Positions 1 to 8,231 of a stretch of 64,000 nucleotides of DNA are shown here, one piece after another. The stretch spans positions 1 through 64,000 of the forward strand of contig NZ_JARXWI010000005.1 of assembly GCF_029893085.1 (NCBI RefSeq). The letters run 5' to 3'. The DNA is from Parabacteroides sp. PFB2-10. Lineage in GTDB: Bacteria; Bacteroidota; Bacteroidia; Bacteroidales; Tannerellaceae. The notes under the pieces were generated by a model. The model was not told the DNA's origin. It saw only the letters and a program-made list of their open reading frames with translations, and searched no databases. Numbering within the stretch: position 1 is the stretch's first letter; each line of letters begins with the position of its first letter. A program made the position numbers and the translations under genes.

Positions 1-84
1 CCCCGCGCCCCCCCCCCCCCCCCCCCCCCCACCCCCCACCACCCCCCCCCCCCCCCCCCCCCCCCACCCCCCCCCCCCCCCCCC
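1..84. other. C-homopolymer tract, probable contig-end artefact
   Basis: The first 84 bases are almost entirely C with a few A and one early G, then change abruptly to ordinary mixed sequence. Long poly-G reads are a known artefact of two-colour Illumina chemistry and would assemble as such a tract at a contig end, so I read this as a sequencing artefact and not biology. Bases 85-344 hold a candidate promoter and no convincing gene. A small imperfect hairpin lies near 291-310. Confidence 0.75.
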
Positions 85-137
85 TCGACGATAGAAAACT
101 CCCGGAACACACTGCTCATAGACGCACGAATTGGAGA

Positions 138-169
138 TTTGGTTTAATTATATCCTTTTTGTACCTTTA
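138..169 (+). promoter_or_regulatory. candidate Bacteroides-type promoter upstream of the phosphodiesterase lipoprotein
   Basis: A TTTG box at 138-141 is followed after 20 bases by TACCTTTA at 162-169. This is one mismatch from the TAnnTTTG -7 consensus at the accepted spacing. It would leave a leader of about 170 bases before the ATG at 345. The -7 box is imperfect, so this is a candidate only. Confidence 0.4.
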
Positions 170-344
170 CCCCCTATGAAAAAGTAGCTTAATAGCATGT
201 CGCAAGTATTTCAAGTGGGTGAAAGTGCAAATGTAGCGTCAGAATAGTAAAACAAAGTATATCTTGATGTGCCTATTTAAGTATAGTTCCAAGCCTCTTT
301 TGAGAAAGGCCTGCTTTTTCTAATACTTAACTGATTTAAATAAT

Positions 345-2399
345 ATGCAAAAAGTCGCACCTGTTGTGGACATACTATTTATCATATTATTGATATGTAT
401 GTCCTTCTCTTGCAGTAACAAAGATGTAGAAGCGCCGTTAACGTTGTTTGCCACACCAACCACTCTGTCGGAATTACCGGCTCAGGGTGGAGAAGTCACA
501 TTTGCCGTTACAACCAATGCACCAAAGTGGGAGTATACGCTTTCGAGCGATTGGTTAACAGAAAAAGCCCAAACGGATACAAGTCTAATATTGAAAGTTT
601 CAGCAAATCCAACGGATAACCAGCGTATTACCACCATAACATTCGGCCTATCCTCCTTGCCAAACGCTAAACAGTCGATCCTTCTTTCTCAGGCAAAGGC
701 GCAAATGCCCAAAGCAGACCTGATTGATTTAGTTTTCAAAACAGACGGTACGGCGGATAATATTGCTTCTGAAAGTATAAAGGTGACAACCCTAAAAGGA
801 GACGGGCTATGCACCGCATATAACACCACATACAATCGTCACATCGCACGATTCAAACACACTGGCACAACCATATCATCGGGATATTACAAAATCGACT
901 ATTCTTCCAATCAGAAACTGAAGGAGGCTATTGCTGACGGGCATACCATGGAGACCTTCTGCCTATTGGAGACAGACACTCCACTACCCGATCAGGAAAT
1001 AAAAATGTTTAGCACGCATGAAGGAGGAGGCACCGGTTTTTTGGTGGGCAATCATGCAAGAAACAACTCTTTCGTCTTCCTGCCTCACATAGGCAGTGGA
1101 TATGTTTGGACAAACAGTGGGGTATCACCTGAGAAAGGCCGATATTATCATATTGTAGGCGTTTGGAACAAAGAAGAAGGAAAGGCTTTTATATATGTAG
1201 ATGGTGTGCTTAAAGCAACAGAAAACACCCAAGGAAATTTTAATTTTCCTGCTGCGACCTGTCAATGGTTTGGCATAGGTGCCGACGCCTCCCCCGGTGG
1301 AGGAGAAACGCCCTGGCAAGGAGAGGTAGCCATTGCTCGTCTTTACGACAGACCGTTAATAGCCAAAGAGATAGAATTACTATGGAATGAATTAAAAGAT
1401 TTGCAACCCGAACTGAATGGAATCCATATTACGGAAATATCTCTTACTCCCAAACAAGTCTTACAGGAAGGAGAGTACATCATCAGAGGTAAAGGGTTTA
1501 AATCGGGTGATAAGATAAAATTGGAATCTACTTCCTGCGCTGAAAACATATATATCTGCGATGGACATATTACCGAAAACCATGTAACAATCACAATACC
1601 GAAAGGCTTTACATCAGGAGAATATCGATTCTTCGTTGTGCGGGATGAAAAAGAAATGGACTTAGGTTTTACGACACTCAAAGTGGTCAACAAATTACCG
1701 AAAAAGCCCAAGGTTATTGCCCATCGCGGATATTGGACCACCGGATCACCACAAAACTCTGTTGCCGCACTAAAAAAAGCACAAGAAATCGGTGTTTACG
1801 GCGCAGAGTTTGATCTATGGATAACGAAAGATGGAAAGATTGTTATAAATCATGATGACTCAATCAATAACCTCAAAATAGAAGAGGCAACATTTAATCA
1901 ATTAAAAGATATTGCTTTACGCAAAGGAGAAATGCTTTCCACATTAGAAGATTTCCTGGAACAGGGCAAGAAAGACCCGTCAACCCGATTGATACTGGAA
2001 ATCAAAACGCATAAAAATGCAGCCAACAATCACCGTATAGTAACGGAAACACAGAAGTTAGTTCAGGCATCCGGCATCGCCGACCAAGTAGAATATATTG
2101 CATTCAATATAGAGATTTGCAAAAAAATGTTGGAATTACAACCTGATGCTACGGTGGCTTATCTGGGTGGAGCCTGTCCGCCGCAACAATTAAATGAGTT
2201 GGGGCTTCATATGGATTATTACATAGAAACCATTCGGGCTAATAAAAGCTGGGTCGCACAAATGCAAGATTTAGGAAAAACAGTAAATGTTTGGACAGTC
2301 AACACGCCAGGCGAACTAGCAGAAATGATTGAACTGGGTGTTGACTTCATCACAACTGATTATCCCGAATTAGCAACACTGCTGATTAAAAATCACTAA
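345..2399 (+). CDS. BACON/LamG lipoprotein with C-terminal glycerophosphodiester phosphodiesterase domain
   Basis: This is a 684-residue predicted lipoprotein. A hydrophobic signal ends in a lipobox with Cys at about residue 23. A BACON-like beta domain (about 30-115) follows, then a LamG/concanavalin-like domain (about 190-345), an IPT/TIG-like linker domain (about 360-450) and a GDPD-like domain from about 455 to the end. The GDPD part carries the HRG catalytic signature (His460), an E-x-D pair in the segment GAEFDLW, a downstream NHDD motif, and a C-terminal FITTDYP strand typical of the TIM-barrel end. Known GDPD enzymes hydrolyse glycerophosphodiesters to glycerol-3-phosphate and an alcohol. 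BACON and LamG modules usually bind glycans or mucin, so a surface role in attacking phosphodiester-substituted glycans or lipids is plausible, but that is inference. It stands alone on the plus strand and converges on the M16 operon. Confidence 0.85.
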   Translation: MQKVAPVVDILFIILLICMSFSCSNKDVEAPLTLFATPTTLSELPAQGGEVTFAVTTNAPKWEYTLSSDWLTEKAQTDTSLILKVSANPTDNQRITTITFGLSSLPNAKQSILLSQAKAQMPKADLIDLVFKTDGTADNIASESIKVTTLKGDGLCTAYNTTYNRHIARFKHTGTTISSGYYKIDYSSNQKLKEAIADGHTMETFCLLETDTPLPDQEIKMFSTHEGGGTGFLVGNHARNNSFVFLPHIGSGYVWTNSGVSPEKGRYYHIVGVWNKEEGKAFIYVDGVLKATENTQGNFNFPAATCQWFGIGADASPGGGETPWQGEVAIARLYDRPLIAKEIELLWNELKDLQPELNGIHITEISLTPKQVLQEGEYIIRGKGFKSGDKIKLESTSCAENIYICDGHITENHVTITIPKGFTSGEYRFFVVRDEKEMDLGFTTLKVVNKLPKKPKVIAHRGYWTTGSPQNSVAALKKAQEIGVYGAEFDLWITKDGKIVINHDDSINNLKIEEATFNQLKDIALRKGEMLSTLEDFLEQGKKDPSTRLILEIKTHKNAANNHRIVTETQKLVQASGIADQVEYIAFNIEICKKMLELQPDATVAYLGGACPPQQLNELGLHMDYYIETIRANKSWVAQMQDLGKTVNVWTVNTPGELAEMIELGVDFITTDYPELATLLIKNH

Positions 2400-2430
2400 T
2401 TGCGATGATACAGAAAGGGCGTTTCAGATT

Positions 2431-2457
2431 TTACAACCGCAACATCAATATTTCTCG
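2431..2457 (-). pseudogene. possible displaced 3' end of the alcohol dehydrogenase gene
   Basis: Read on the minus strand, these 27 bases encode R-E-I-L-M-L-R-L-stop. The intact dehydrogenase gene 10 kb away ends R-D-I-L-M-L-R-L-stop. Four of the nine codons differ: three are synonymous (CGA/CGG, TTG/CTG, TAA/TGA) and one is conservative (GAA/GAT). At the DNA level 2433-2458 matches 12341-12366 at 23 of 26 positions in the same orientation. Similarity fades upstream, so only the extreme 3' end is present. I read it as a relic or attachment-site copy; chance similarity is not excluded. Confidence 0.45.
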
Positions 2458-2541
2458 GTTACACCCAATATAATATGTTTATCTTGTAGCATAACATTCT
2501 TTTTCGACACTTCAAAGCGTACGATTTCTAAAGGGAATCTG

Positions 2542-5361
2542 TTACTCCGGTAAAAGGAGAAACTCCAGATAATTATCAGTATCGACATACTGAAGCCCTG
2601 CTTGACGAATCTGGTCGGAAGAGAGCGATTCAATAGCCTGCAAACGTTCCTGCGGACTATCGACTTTTTCATTATAACGGTACGCATTCATTATGTCGAT
2701 CAACCAGCGGGCATTCTGCCTCAAAGCAGTGTTGTGAGCAACCCTTAACTTCTCTTTCGCCCGCGCCACCTCTTCTTCCGAAGGGCCTTCGGCTAAAAGC
2801 TTCTTAAGTTCGAACACAGCTCTTTCCGTTAGCTGTTTATAGGCTTCTGTGTTCGTACCGAACGTTATAGAAAGACTCGCCTCCTGTTCGTGTGCCTGAG
2901 CCATTTTCCCGCTAACCGACGCTCCGTATATGCCGCTCATTTCGAGGCGCAAAGTCTCAAAAATACGCGTATTTAATATCTCGACGAACTGACGATAGGC
3001 AAATTCCGTCTCTTTATCCCAAACAGCGTCCTTGATGAAACGTAGCGAGACACGGGCTTTGCTTTCATCGTTTCCTTTATGATATGTATAGGTTTTGCGA
3101 AGACGAGGGGAAGAAAAATACTGTTCCACAATACATGGTTTAGTTTCCTGATCGCCAGGGATTCCTGCCAGGTAAGTCTCCACCAGAGGGCGCAAAGCGA
3201 CGGTATCGATATTTCCCACAAAGCAGTATGTAAAGCCAGCCGCATTGCCGAAGCGGGAATTATAAACTTCTACCGCCTTATCGAAATCCACCTGGTTTAA
3301 GTTATCCGGAACCGGCCATCGGTTTCGCCGCGGATTGCCATTATTAATCACCTCGTTGATCTGGTAACCGAAATAATTTTCCGGTGTTACCAGCAAACTT
3401 TCATAGTCAGCTTTCTCCTGACGCATCAGTTTATCAAACTCTGCACGGTCGAAATAGGGTGCTGTGTGATAAAGATAGACTAATTGGAAAAAATCCTGCG
3501 CGTCATTCGGTGAGAAACGTCCCGACATCGACTCGTTATACATCACCAACGACTGGGTAATCGAGATCACTTTGCCCGCCATAAGACGCATCAACTGTGT
3601 ATTGTTTATCCCGTTCACTCCACTCTTATCTTGAATGCGCGTGGCATAGAGGGCAGACATATCGTACGATTCCGGGTACATGCTGAATCCACCGTCGGAG
3701 GTAGAGCGAAACAATATCTCGTCGTTCTTGAAATCGGTCATCTTAAATACAACCTTGGCTCCGTTCGAAAGTTCCCATTCGTACAGATCGACATCCTCGA
3801 AATAGCGTTGCGATAGGATTTTGCCGGGTGCAGGCGTATAAGACATTAACTCCGTGACCACCTCACCATCATCGTATGGTTCTATCTCCAGACTCTTTAC
3901 CTCATCGAGTATAGCAATCAATTCTTCCGTTGAAGGATATACGACTCCATCTTTTTCTGATCCCGTCACAACCACGGTTCTATTTTTCCGGGTCATATAC
4001 TCTTTTGCCTTTGCCGAAATCTGTTCGGCAGTGATACCGGGCAACACCGTCTGCAACAGTCCATATTCGAAAGCGGCACCGGGCATCGGTATTCCCGAAA
4101 GAAAATTGAGTTGGTAGTCATCTGCCAGCAGGTCGGATGCTGTTCTGTCTCGTTCATTATAATAACGCTCAAATCGTCTCAGCATTTTGGCCTTAGCACG
4201 GTCAAGTTCGGTTTCTGTAAATCCATGTCGCAAAACCCGTTCATCCTCCACGGCAAGCTGCTGCAAAGTGCGGATCACATCACCGGGAGTTGTCCGTGCA
4301 TAGACAGAATAGGTATCCACCCCGCGGAAATAATTGGAATAGCCCGCCTGAGGATCCGAAAAAGGAGGATTCTCCATAGAGGAGACCAATTCACTCAATC
4401 GACCATTCATCATGGAGGCATAGAGTGCGTCAAACACATTTTGTTCGACATAATCGCGTTGGGTTACGGCTTGCCTGGGGATATGCTTGTATGATATTTC
4501 GACTGAGCATCCCCGCGTTTCCGGGTCGGTTGCCACAACGGCCTTTGCTTGTGCATGGTCGGGGACTACCGTAAGGGGACGCGAAAGCGTACCGGCCGGT
4601 GTGGTAGGTATATCGCCGAAAAGCTCTGTTATCTTTTTCTCTGTTTCTATCGGGTCGATATGCCCCACTGCCACAACAGCCATCAGTTCCGGGCGATGCC
4701 AACGATGATAAAAACTACGTAACTCTTCATAAGGAAATGTTTCGAGCACCTCAGACTTCCCGATAGGCATCCGTTCGGGATAGAGCGAACCCTCCATCAG
4801 GATGGGTAGGTATTGCGCACGCAGGCGTTTTCCAGCATTGTCGCCCAATCTTAATTCTTCAAGAATAACCCCTCTTTCCTTGTCTATCTCTTCATCGGTC
4901 AGCGAAAGGTTCACAGCCCATTCCTTCAGTACCGAAAGACCTAAATTCAGGTGTTCGGAAGCAATGGGTAGATAATAGATCGTTTCTTCGAAAGAGGTAT
5001 ACGCATTAAGTTCATGCCCGAAACGAACACCTACCTCCTCCAACCGACGGATCATATCGCCTTCTGGAAAGAGTTTTGTCTTTTTGAATGAAAGATGTTC
5101 TAAGAAATGAGCAAGCCCCTGTTGCTGTTCTTCCTCCAGGATAGATCCGGCGTTAATCATTAAGCGCAGTTCTACTTTGTCAGCCGGCACATGGTTATTA
5201 CGGATGTAATAGGTCAGCCCGTTGGGCAGCGTTCCCTTTTTTACATTAGGATCGAACGGCAATAAGCTTTCCGGCGAATAAGGAATTTGTTGTGCCTGTA
5301 TCGCATCTGCAAACGGCAGTAGCAGCAGTAAAAGAAGAATAAACCTTTTTATTGTTAACAT
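2542..5361 (-). CDS. M16 family zinc metallopeptidase (pitrilysin/insulinase-like), exported
   Basis: This is a 939-residue protein with a signal peptide (about 1-23, no lipobox). The inverted zinc motif HxxEH is intact as HFLEH (His85, Glu88, His89), and a glutamate-rich helix some 75 residues later supplies the third ligand, as in active M16 enzymes. The length fits a double-unit M16 protease: an active N-terminal half and a C-terminal half that lacks the motif, the two forming a clamshell around peptides. It is the last gene of a minus-strand run TonB receptor, DUF4876 lipoprotein, DUF6850 barrel, M16, with only 19 bases to the preceding gene, so cotranscription is likely. The context suggests periplasmic or surface processing of a peptide or protein linked to the receptor. 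The substrate is unknown. Confidence 0.9.
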   Translation of the reverse strand: MLTIKRFILLLLLLLPFADAIQAQQIPYSPESLLPFDPNVKKGTLPNGLTYYIRNNHVPADKVELRLMINAGSILEEEQQQGLAHFLEHLSFKKTKLFPEGDMIRRLEEVGVRFGHELNAYTSFEETIYYLPIASEHLNLGLSVLKEWAVNLSLTDEEIDKERGVILEELRLGDNAGKRLRAQYLPILMEGSLYPERMPIGKSEVLETFPYEELRSFYHRWHRPELMAVVAVGHIDPIETEKKITELFGDIPTTPAGTLSRPLTVVPDHAQAKAVVATDPETRGCSVEISYKHIPRQAVTQRDYVEQNVFDALYASMMNGRLSELVSSMENPPFSDPQAGYSNYFRGVDTYSVYARTTPGDVIRTLQQLAVEDERVLRHGFTETELDRAKAKMLRRFERYYNERDRTASDLLADDYQLNFLSGIPMPGAAFEYGLLQTVLPGITAEQISAKAKEYMTRKNRTVVVTGSEKDGVVYPSTEELIAILDEVKSLEIEPYDDGEVVTELMSYTPAPGKILSQRYFEDVDLYEWELSNGAKVVFKMTDFKNDEILFRSTSDGGFSMYPESYDMSALYATRIQDKSGVNGINNTQLMRLMAGKVISITQSLVMYNESMSGRFSPNDAQDFFQLVYLYHTAPYFDRAEFDKLMRQEKADYESLLVTPENYFGYQINEVINNGNPRRNRWPVPDNLNQVDFDKAVEVYNSRFGNAAGFTYCFVGNIDTVALRPLVETYLAGIPGDQETKPCIVEQYFSSPRLRKTYTYHKGNDESKARVSLRFIKDAVWDKETEFAYRQFVEILNTRIFETLRLEMSGIYGASVSGKMAQAHEQEASLSITFGTNTEAYKQLTERAVFELKKLLAEGPSEEEVARAKEKLRVAHNTALRQNARWLIDIMNAYRYNEKVDSPQERLQAIESLSSDQIRQAGLQYVDTDNYLEFLLLPE

Positions 5362-5380
5362 CGTGATGCCTTATTAGTTT

Positions 5381-6949
5381 TTAGAATGTGTAACCCAACG
5401 AAACCCGGAAATCTGTACGACTCCGTTCATCGCTGGTCTTCAGATACCCTCCACCCACCTTGAGCCAAATACTGCGGTCGTTCTTCAACTCGTAGCCTGC
5501 CGTTAGGTTTAGGAATCCGGAGACAAAATGAGAAGTCATAATCTGATAATCGGGATTTATTAGTTTCTCACCAATTATCTGATCATTTTCCTCCCTAACT
5601 GTATAGTTCACATCACGATCCCAGACCCCGTTATACGACCCGTCAAGTCCGATCTTAAAATAGCAGGTTTCTCCGGGTATAATTCTTTCCACCGACAGGG
5701 TGGTCAAAGCAGATTGGTAACGGATATAAGAATCGAGCACTTTATAATCGTCGGAGAAATCCGTCCAGGAACTTCCTACTGCAAACCGCCAACGGTGATA
5801 TCCTTCCCGTGTTGGCGAAAGGTAAAGCGCATATTCAATTCCCGCCCGGCTGGTTGCCACGACCGAACGACGCGGAGCTTCAGACTGCATTACCCAGGCG
5901 TTTACCTCCGGTGAAGAATTGAATACCTGAATAACCTCCCTACCCGAGCGTTCCTGCCATGCGTAACTTGCTTTCACGGTATGCCATGCACGATTTCCCT
6001 TGAGCGTCAGATGGAAATATCCTTGCCAGTCTGTTTCATACAACCGCCCCCGTAGTCGCGGCTTATTATTCTCAATATCGGATGCATCCTCAAGATAGTT
6101 ATTATACTTGCCTCCAGCCACCAAACTGACTCTGTCAGATAGAAAGATATAGTCGACAGCAGCGCCATAACTGTCTCCCGCATATTTACGTTCACGGTCA
6201 TTGCCGCTAAAAATATCATAGGTATATTGCCCCATACCTTTCAACAGATAGATCTTTTGGGATTCTCCCGAATCATAGAGCATTAGGTTTACATTTTCCC
6301 GGAAACGACTGTAGAGAAAACTCGCACTTAGTGAATGTTTCTCCGCCAGCCGCAGGGTAACAGAAGGAGCGATATCTATGCGATTCGTATTCGACTGGGG
6401 ACGCGGATCGATCTTCTTTGCTCCACGGTTCACATCCAATCCCAGCGTCAGCCCGAAAGAGAGCCGATCGTTGACAAACGGAGAGGCCAGTTTCGCCCAC
6501 ATGGCATACGATTGTTTGGTCCAGTTACCTCCTGTACTATCGGCAATAATGTAGGGAGTACCTCGGTAGGGGTTGAATATTGAATTGAATTGCACCTCTC
6601 TTTCTTTGGCCTGCTGAAACCGGAAACCGCCACTGACATAAAACGAACCAAGGTAGGCCGAGCCCTCAGCGGAAAAGAGGTAATTGTTCACACGTTTGGG
6701 TTGTTGTGGACGATGAAAACTACCATTCCCAATCTCCGTTCCGAGTGAAACATCAGCATACAATAACCGCTCTCCCAACATAACAGCAGAAGCATTATCC
6801 AGCCCCGCTAAAGGGTTGGTCTTCTTGAACTGTTCGAGTACAAATGGGTTGCCTCCAGCCGTCAATGTATCGACAGGATGAGCACCGACCGCGGATACCC
6901 TTATAGAGATGGCCGCTAGAAATACGAGTATATATTTATTGATATTCAT
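5381..6949 (-). CDS. DUF6850-type outer-membrane beta-barrel protein
   Basis: This is a 522-residue protein with a signal peptide (about 1-23), then a region rich in alternating hydrophobic/polar segments and aromatic girdle residues. It ends in Phe (VSLGYTF), the usual signature of BAM-inserted barrels. The family assignment DUF6850 is from memory of proteins with this neighbourhood and the N-terminal motif NPFVLEQFKKTNPLAG; no function is established. It lies 14 bases downstream of the DUF4876 gene and 19 bases upstream of the M16 protease, so all three should share a transcript with the TonB-dependent receptor. A role as an outer-membrane partner of that receptor or lipoprotein is inference. 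Confidence 0.75.
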   Translation of the reverse strand: MNINKYILVFLAAISIRVSAVGAHPVDTLTAGGNPFVLEQFKKTNPLAGLDNASAVMLGERLLYADVSLGTEIGNGSFHRPQQPKRVNNYLFSAEGSAYLGSFYVSGGFRFQQAKEREVQFNSIFNPYRGTPYIIADSTGGNWTKQSYAMWAKLASPFVNDRLSFGLTLGLDVNRGAKKIDPRPQSNTNRIDIAPSVTLRLAEKHSLSASFLYSRFRENVNLMLYDSGESQKIYLLKGMGQYTYDIFSGNDRERKYAGDSYGAAVDYIFLSDRVSLVAGGKYNNYLEDASDIENNKPRLRGRLYETDWQGYFHLTLKGNRAWHTVKASYAWQERSGREVIQVFNSSPEVNAWVMQSEAPRRSVVATSRAGIEYALYLSPTREGYHRWRFAVGSSWTDFSDDYKVLDSYIRYQSALTTLSVERIIPGETCYFKIGLDGSYNGVWDRDVNYTVREENDQIIGEKLINPDYQIMTSHFVSGFLNLTAGYELKNDRSIWLKVGGGYLKTSDERSRTDFRVSLGYTF

Positions 6950-6963
6950 TGACTTTCGTTTTA

Positions 6964-8220
6964 CTATTCAGACAAAGGAGTATCGTTTATTACGAAGTCT
7001 TCTGTTGAATTGTTTGTATCCTGATAAATAGCTATACCACCCACACGCTCCTTAACCTTGCGAATCACGCTTTTCGAGAGATAAGTTCCCGCCACGGTTG
7101 CAAATCCGGCATCAAGCGACGGCGGAAAACGTTTTGTGTTGGTTACCGTTGAATTTTGTATTAGGTCTACCGCATCTATTACGTAAGAAATGGGGACTTT
7201 CTTGCACAACCAGTACTCTTCATTCTCGAACGGATCCTGAAAAGACTCCGGAACCGCCAATACGTCAAAGTTTTCAAACTCGTCCGCTGCAGCAGCAATC
7301 AGCACCATTCCCTGTCCAAAAACCCCCATTCTCCATAGGAAGGCATAATCGGGCCAGAAAGCGAGTCTCATATTCGGAGCCGGGAAATCGATATTCGGAT
7401 TCCGTGGATCATTGCTGTATGCCTCGTAATCAGCAGCAGAGAGGTCTACCGGCGAATTAAGGTTGTATTGCGCATCTTTATTATGTGGAGCCGCCATGAC
7501 AGCAATGGTCAGTGTTTGTCCCGGGCCAATCCCTACCGGTTCTTCTCCAGCAACGATCTTCCAAGCACTTTTGAGGTATATGTGTTGGTAATTGCCCAGT
7601 TCTTCTCCGGGCCACAGCGGCCCTGCCTGGCCTATACCACCGAAATTTTCAACCATACCTATATAGAGATCGTTGATTTCTATCGGAGCCAGGGAATTGT
7701 TGTATATGGAAAAGAATCCGTCGTTACGGTAGGTACCGTTACTCAGCGTTCGCGAACCGGCATAATACAACTCCTTGAATATAATCGAGCTACTGGTGCT
7801 CGGTATCAGCTTAATCGGATCGAGCGTACTGGCCGCCCCCAACTTCAGGTTTACGCCCGACACAAATCCAGCGAGCGGTGCTTTTTTCGCATCCGCTTCC
7901 CCTGTTATCCAGGCGACCTCCTCTGCGGTCAGTTCACCCATGATATTAATGGTATACTCACCCGGCATCAGCTTTTCAAGCATCAGTTTACCCCATTCGT
8001 CACTGGTAAATTTATAGGTAAACTGTTCTGTGTTGTTAGTTAAGGTGACATCAAACAGATTCGTAAATGCCCGGCTTTCCCCCAATCCTTCGTAGGTAAG
8101 ATGTATTTCAAATGGTTCCACAAAATACGAATCGGGGGCATTGTCCTCACGGCAGGAGGTAGCGAATATCCAAAATAGGATCGCGACATAAAATATACTA
8201 TTTCTTGTCTTATTTTTCAT
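6964..8220 (-). CDS. DUF4876-type surface lipoprotein
   Basis: The ATG at 8220 is preferred over an upstream TTG because it places a clean signal peptide with lipobox FATSC, giving 418 residues. The central part (motif FKELYYAGSRT, then a FFSIYNNS strand) resembles the lamin-tail/immunoglobulin-like fold common in Bacteroidota surface proteins. I recognise the whole as DUF4876-like, a family of unknown function typically encoded beside a TonB-dependent receptor. The N-terminal part (about 30-110) looks like a carboxypeptidase-regulatory or Ig domain. The gene sits 11 bases downstream of the receptor gene. By analogy with SusD or HmuY it could be the ligand-capturing lipoprotein of the receptor, but it has no SusD similarity and the ligand is unknown. 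Confidence 0.75.
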   Translation of the reverse strand: MKNKTRNSIFYVAILFWIFATSCREDNAPDSYFVEPFEIHLTYEGLGESRAFTNLFDVTLTNNTEQFTYKFTSDEWGKLMLEKLMPGEYTINIMGELTAEEVAWITGEADAKKAPLAGFVSGVNLKLGAASTLDPIKLIPSTSSSIIFKELYYAGSRTLSNGTYRNDGFFSIYNNSLAPIEINDLYIGMVENFGGIGQAGPLWPGEELGNYQHIYLKSAWKIVAGEEPVGIGPGQTLTIAVMAAPHNKDAQYNLNSPVDLSAADYEAYSNDPRNPNIDFPAPNMRLAFWPDYAFLWRMGVFGQGMVLIAAAADEFENFDVLAVPESFQDPFENEEYWLCKKVPISYVIDAVDLIQNSTVTNTKRFPPSLDAGFATVAGTYLSKSVIRKVKERVGGIAIYQDTNNSTEDFVINDTPLSE

Positions 8221-8231
8221 TGTTGCAAACT

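Noticed and set aside
175-186. Leaderless start ATG-AAA-AAG-stop just after the first promoter
   Set aside because: A three-codon frame is too short to support as a gene or an attenuator peptide; the downstream sequence shows no convincing alternative hairpins.
2445-2687. 80-codon minus-strand frame at the end of the M16 gene
   Set aside because: It is an alternative frame of the M16 coding region running into the intergenic gap; no domain. Only its last bases are of interest as the dehydrogenase-like relic, which is in a different frame.
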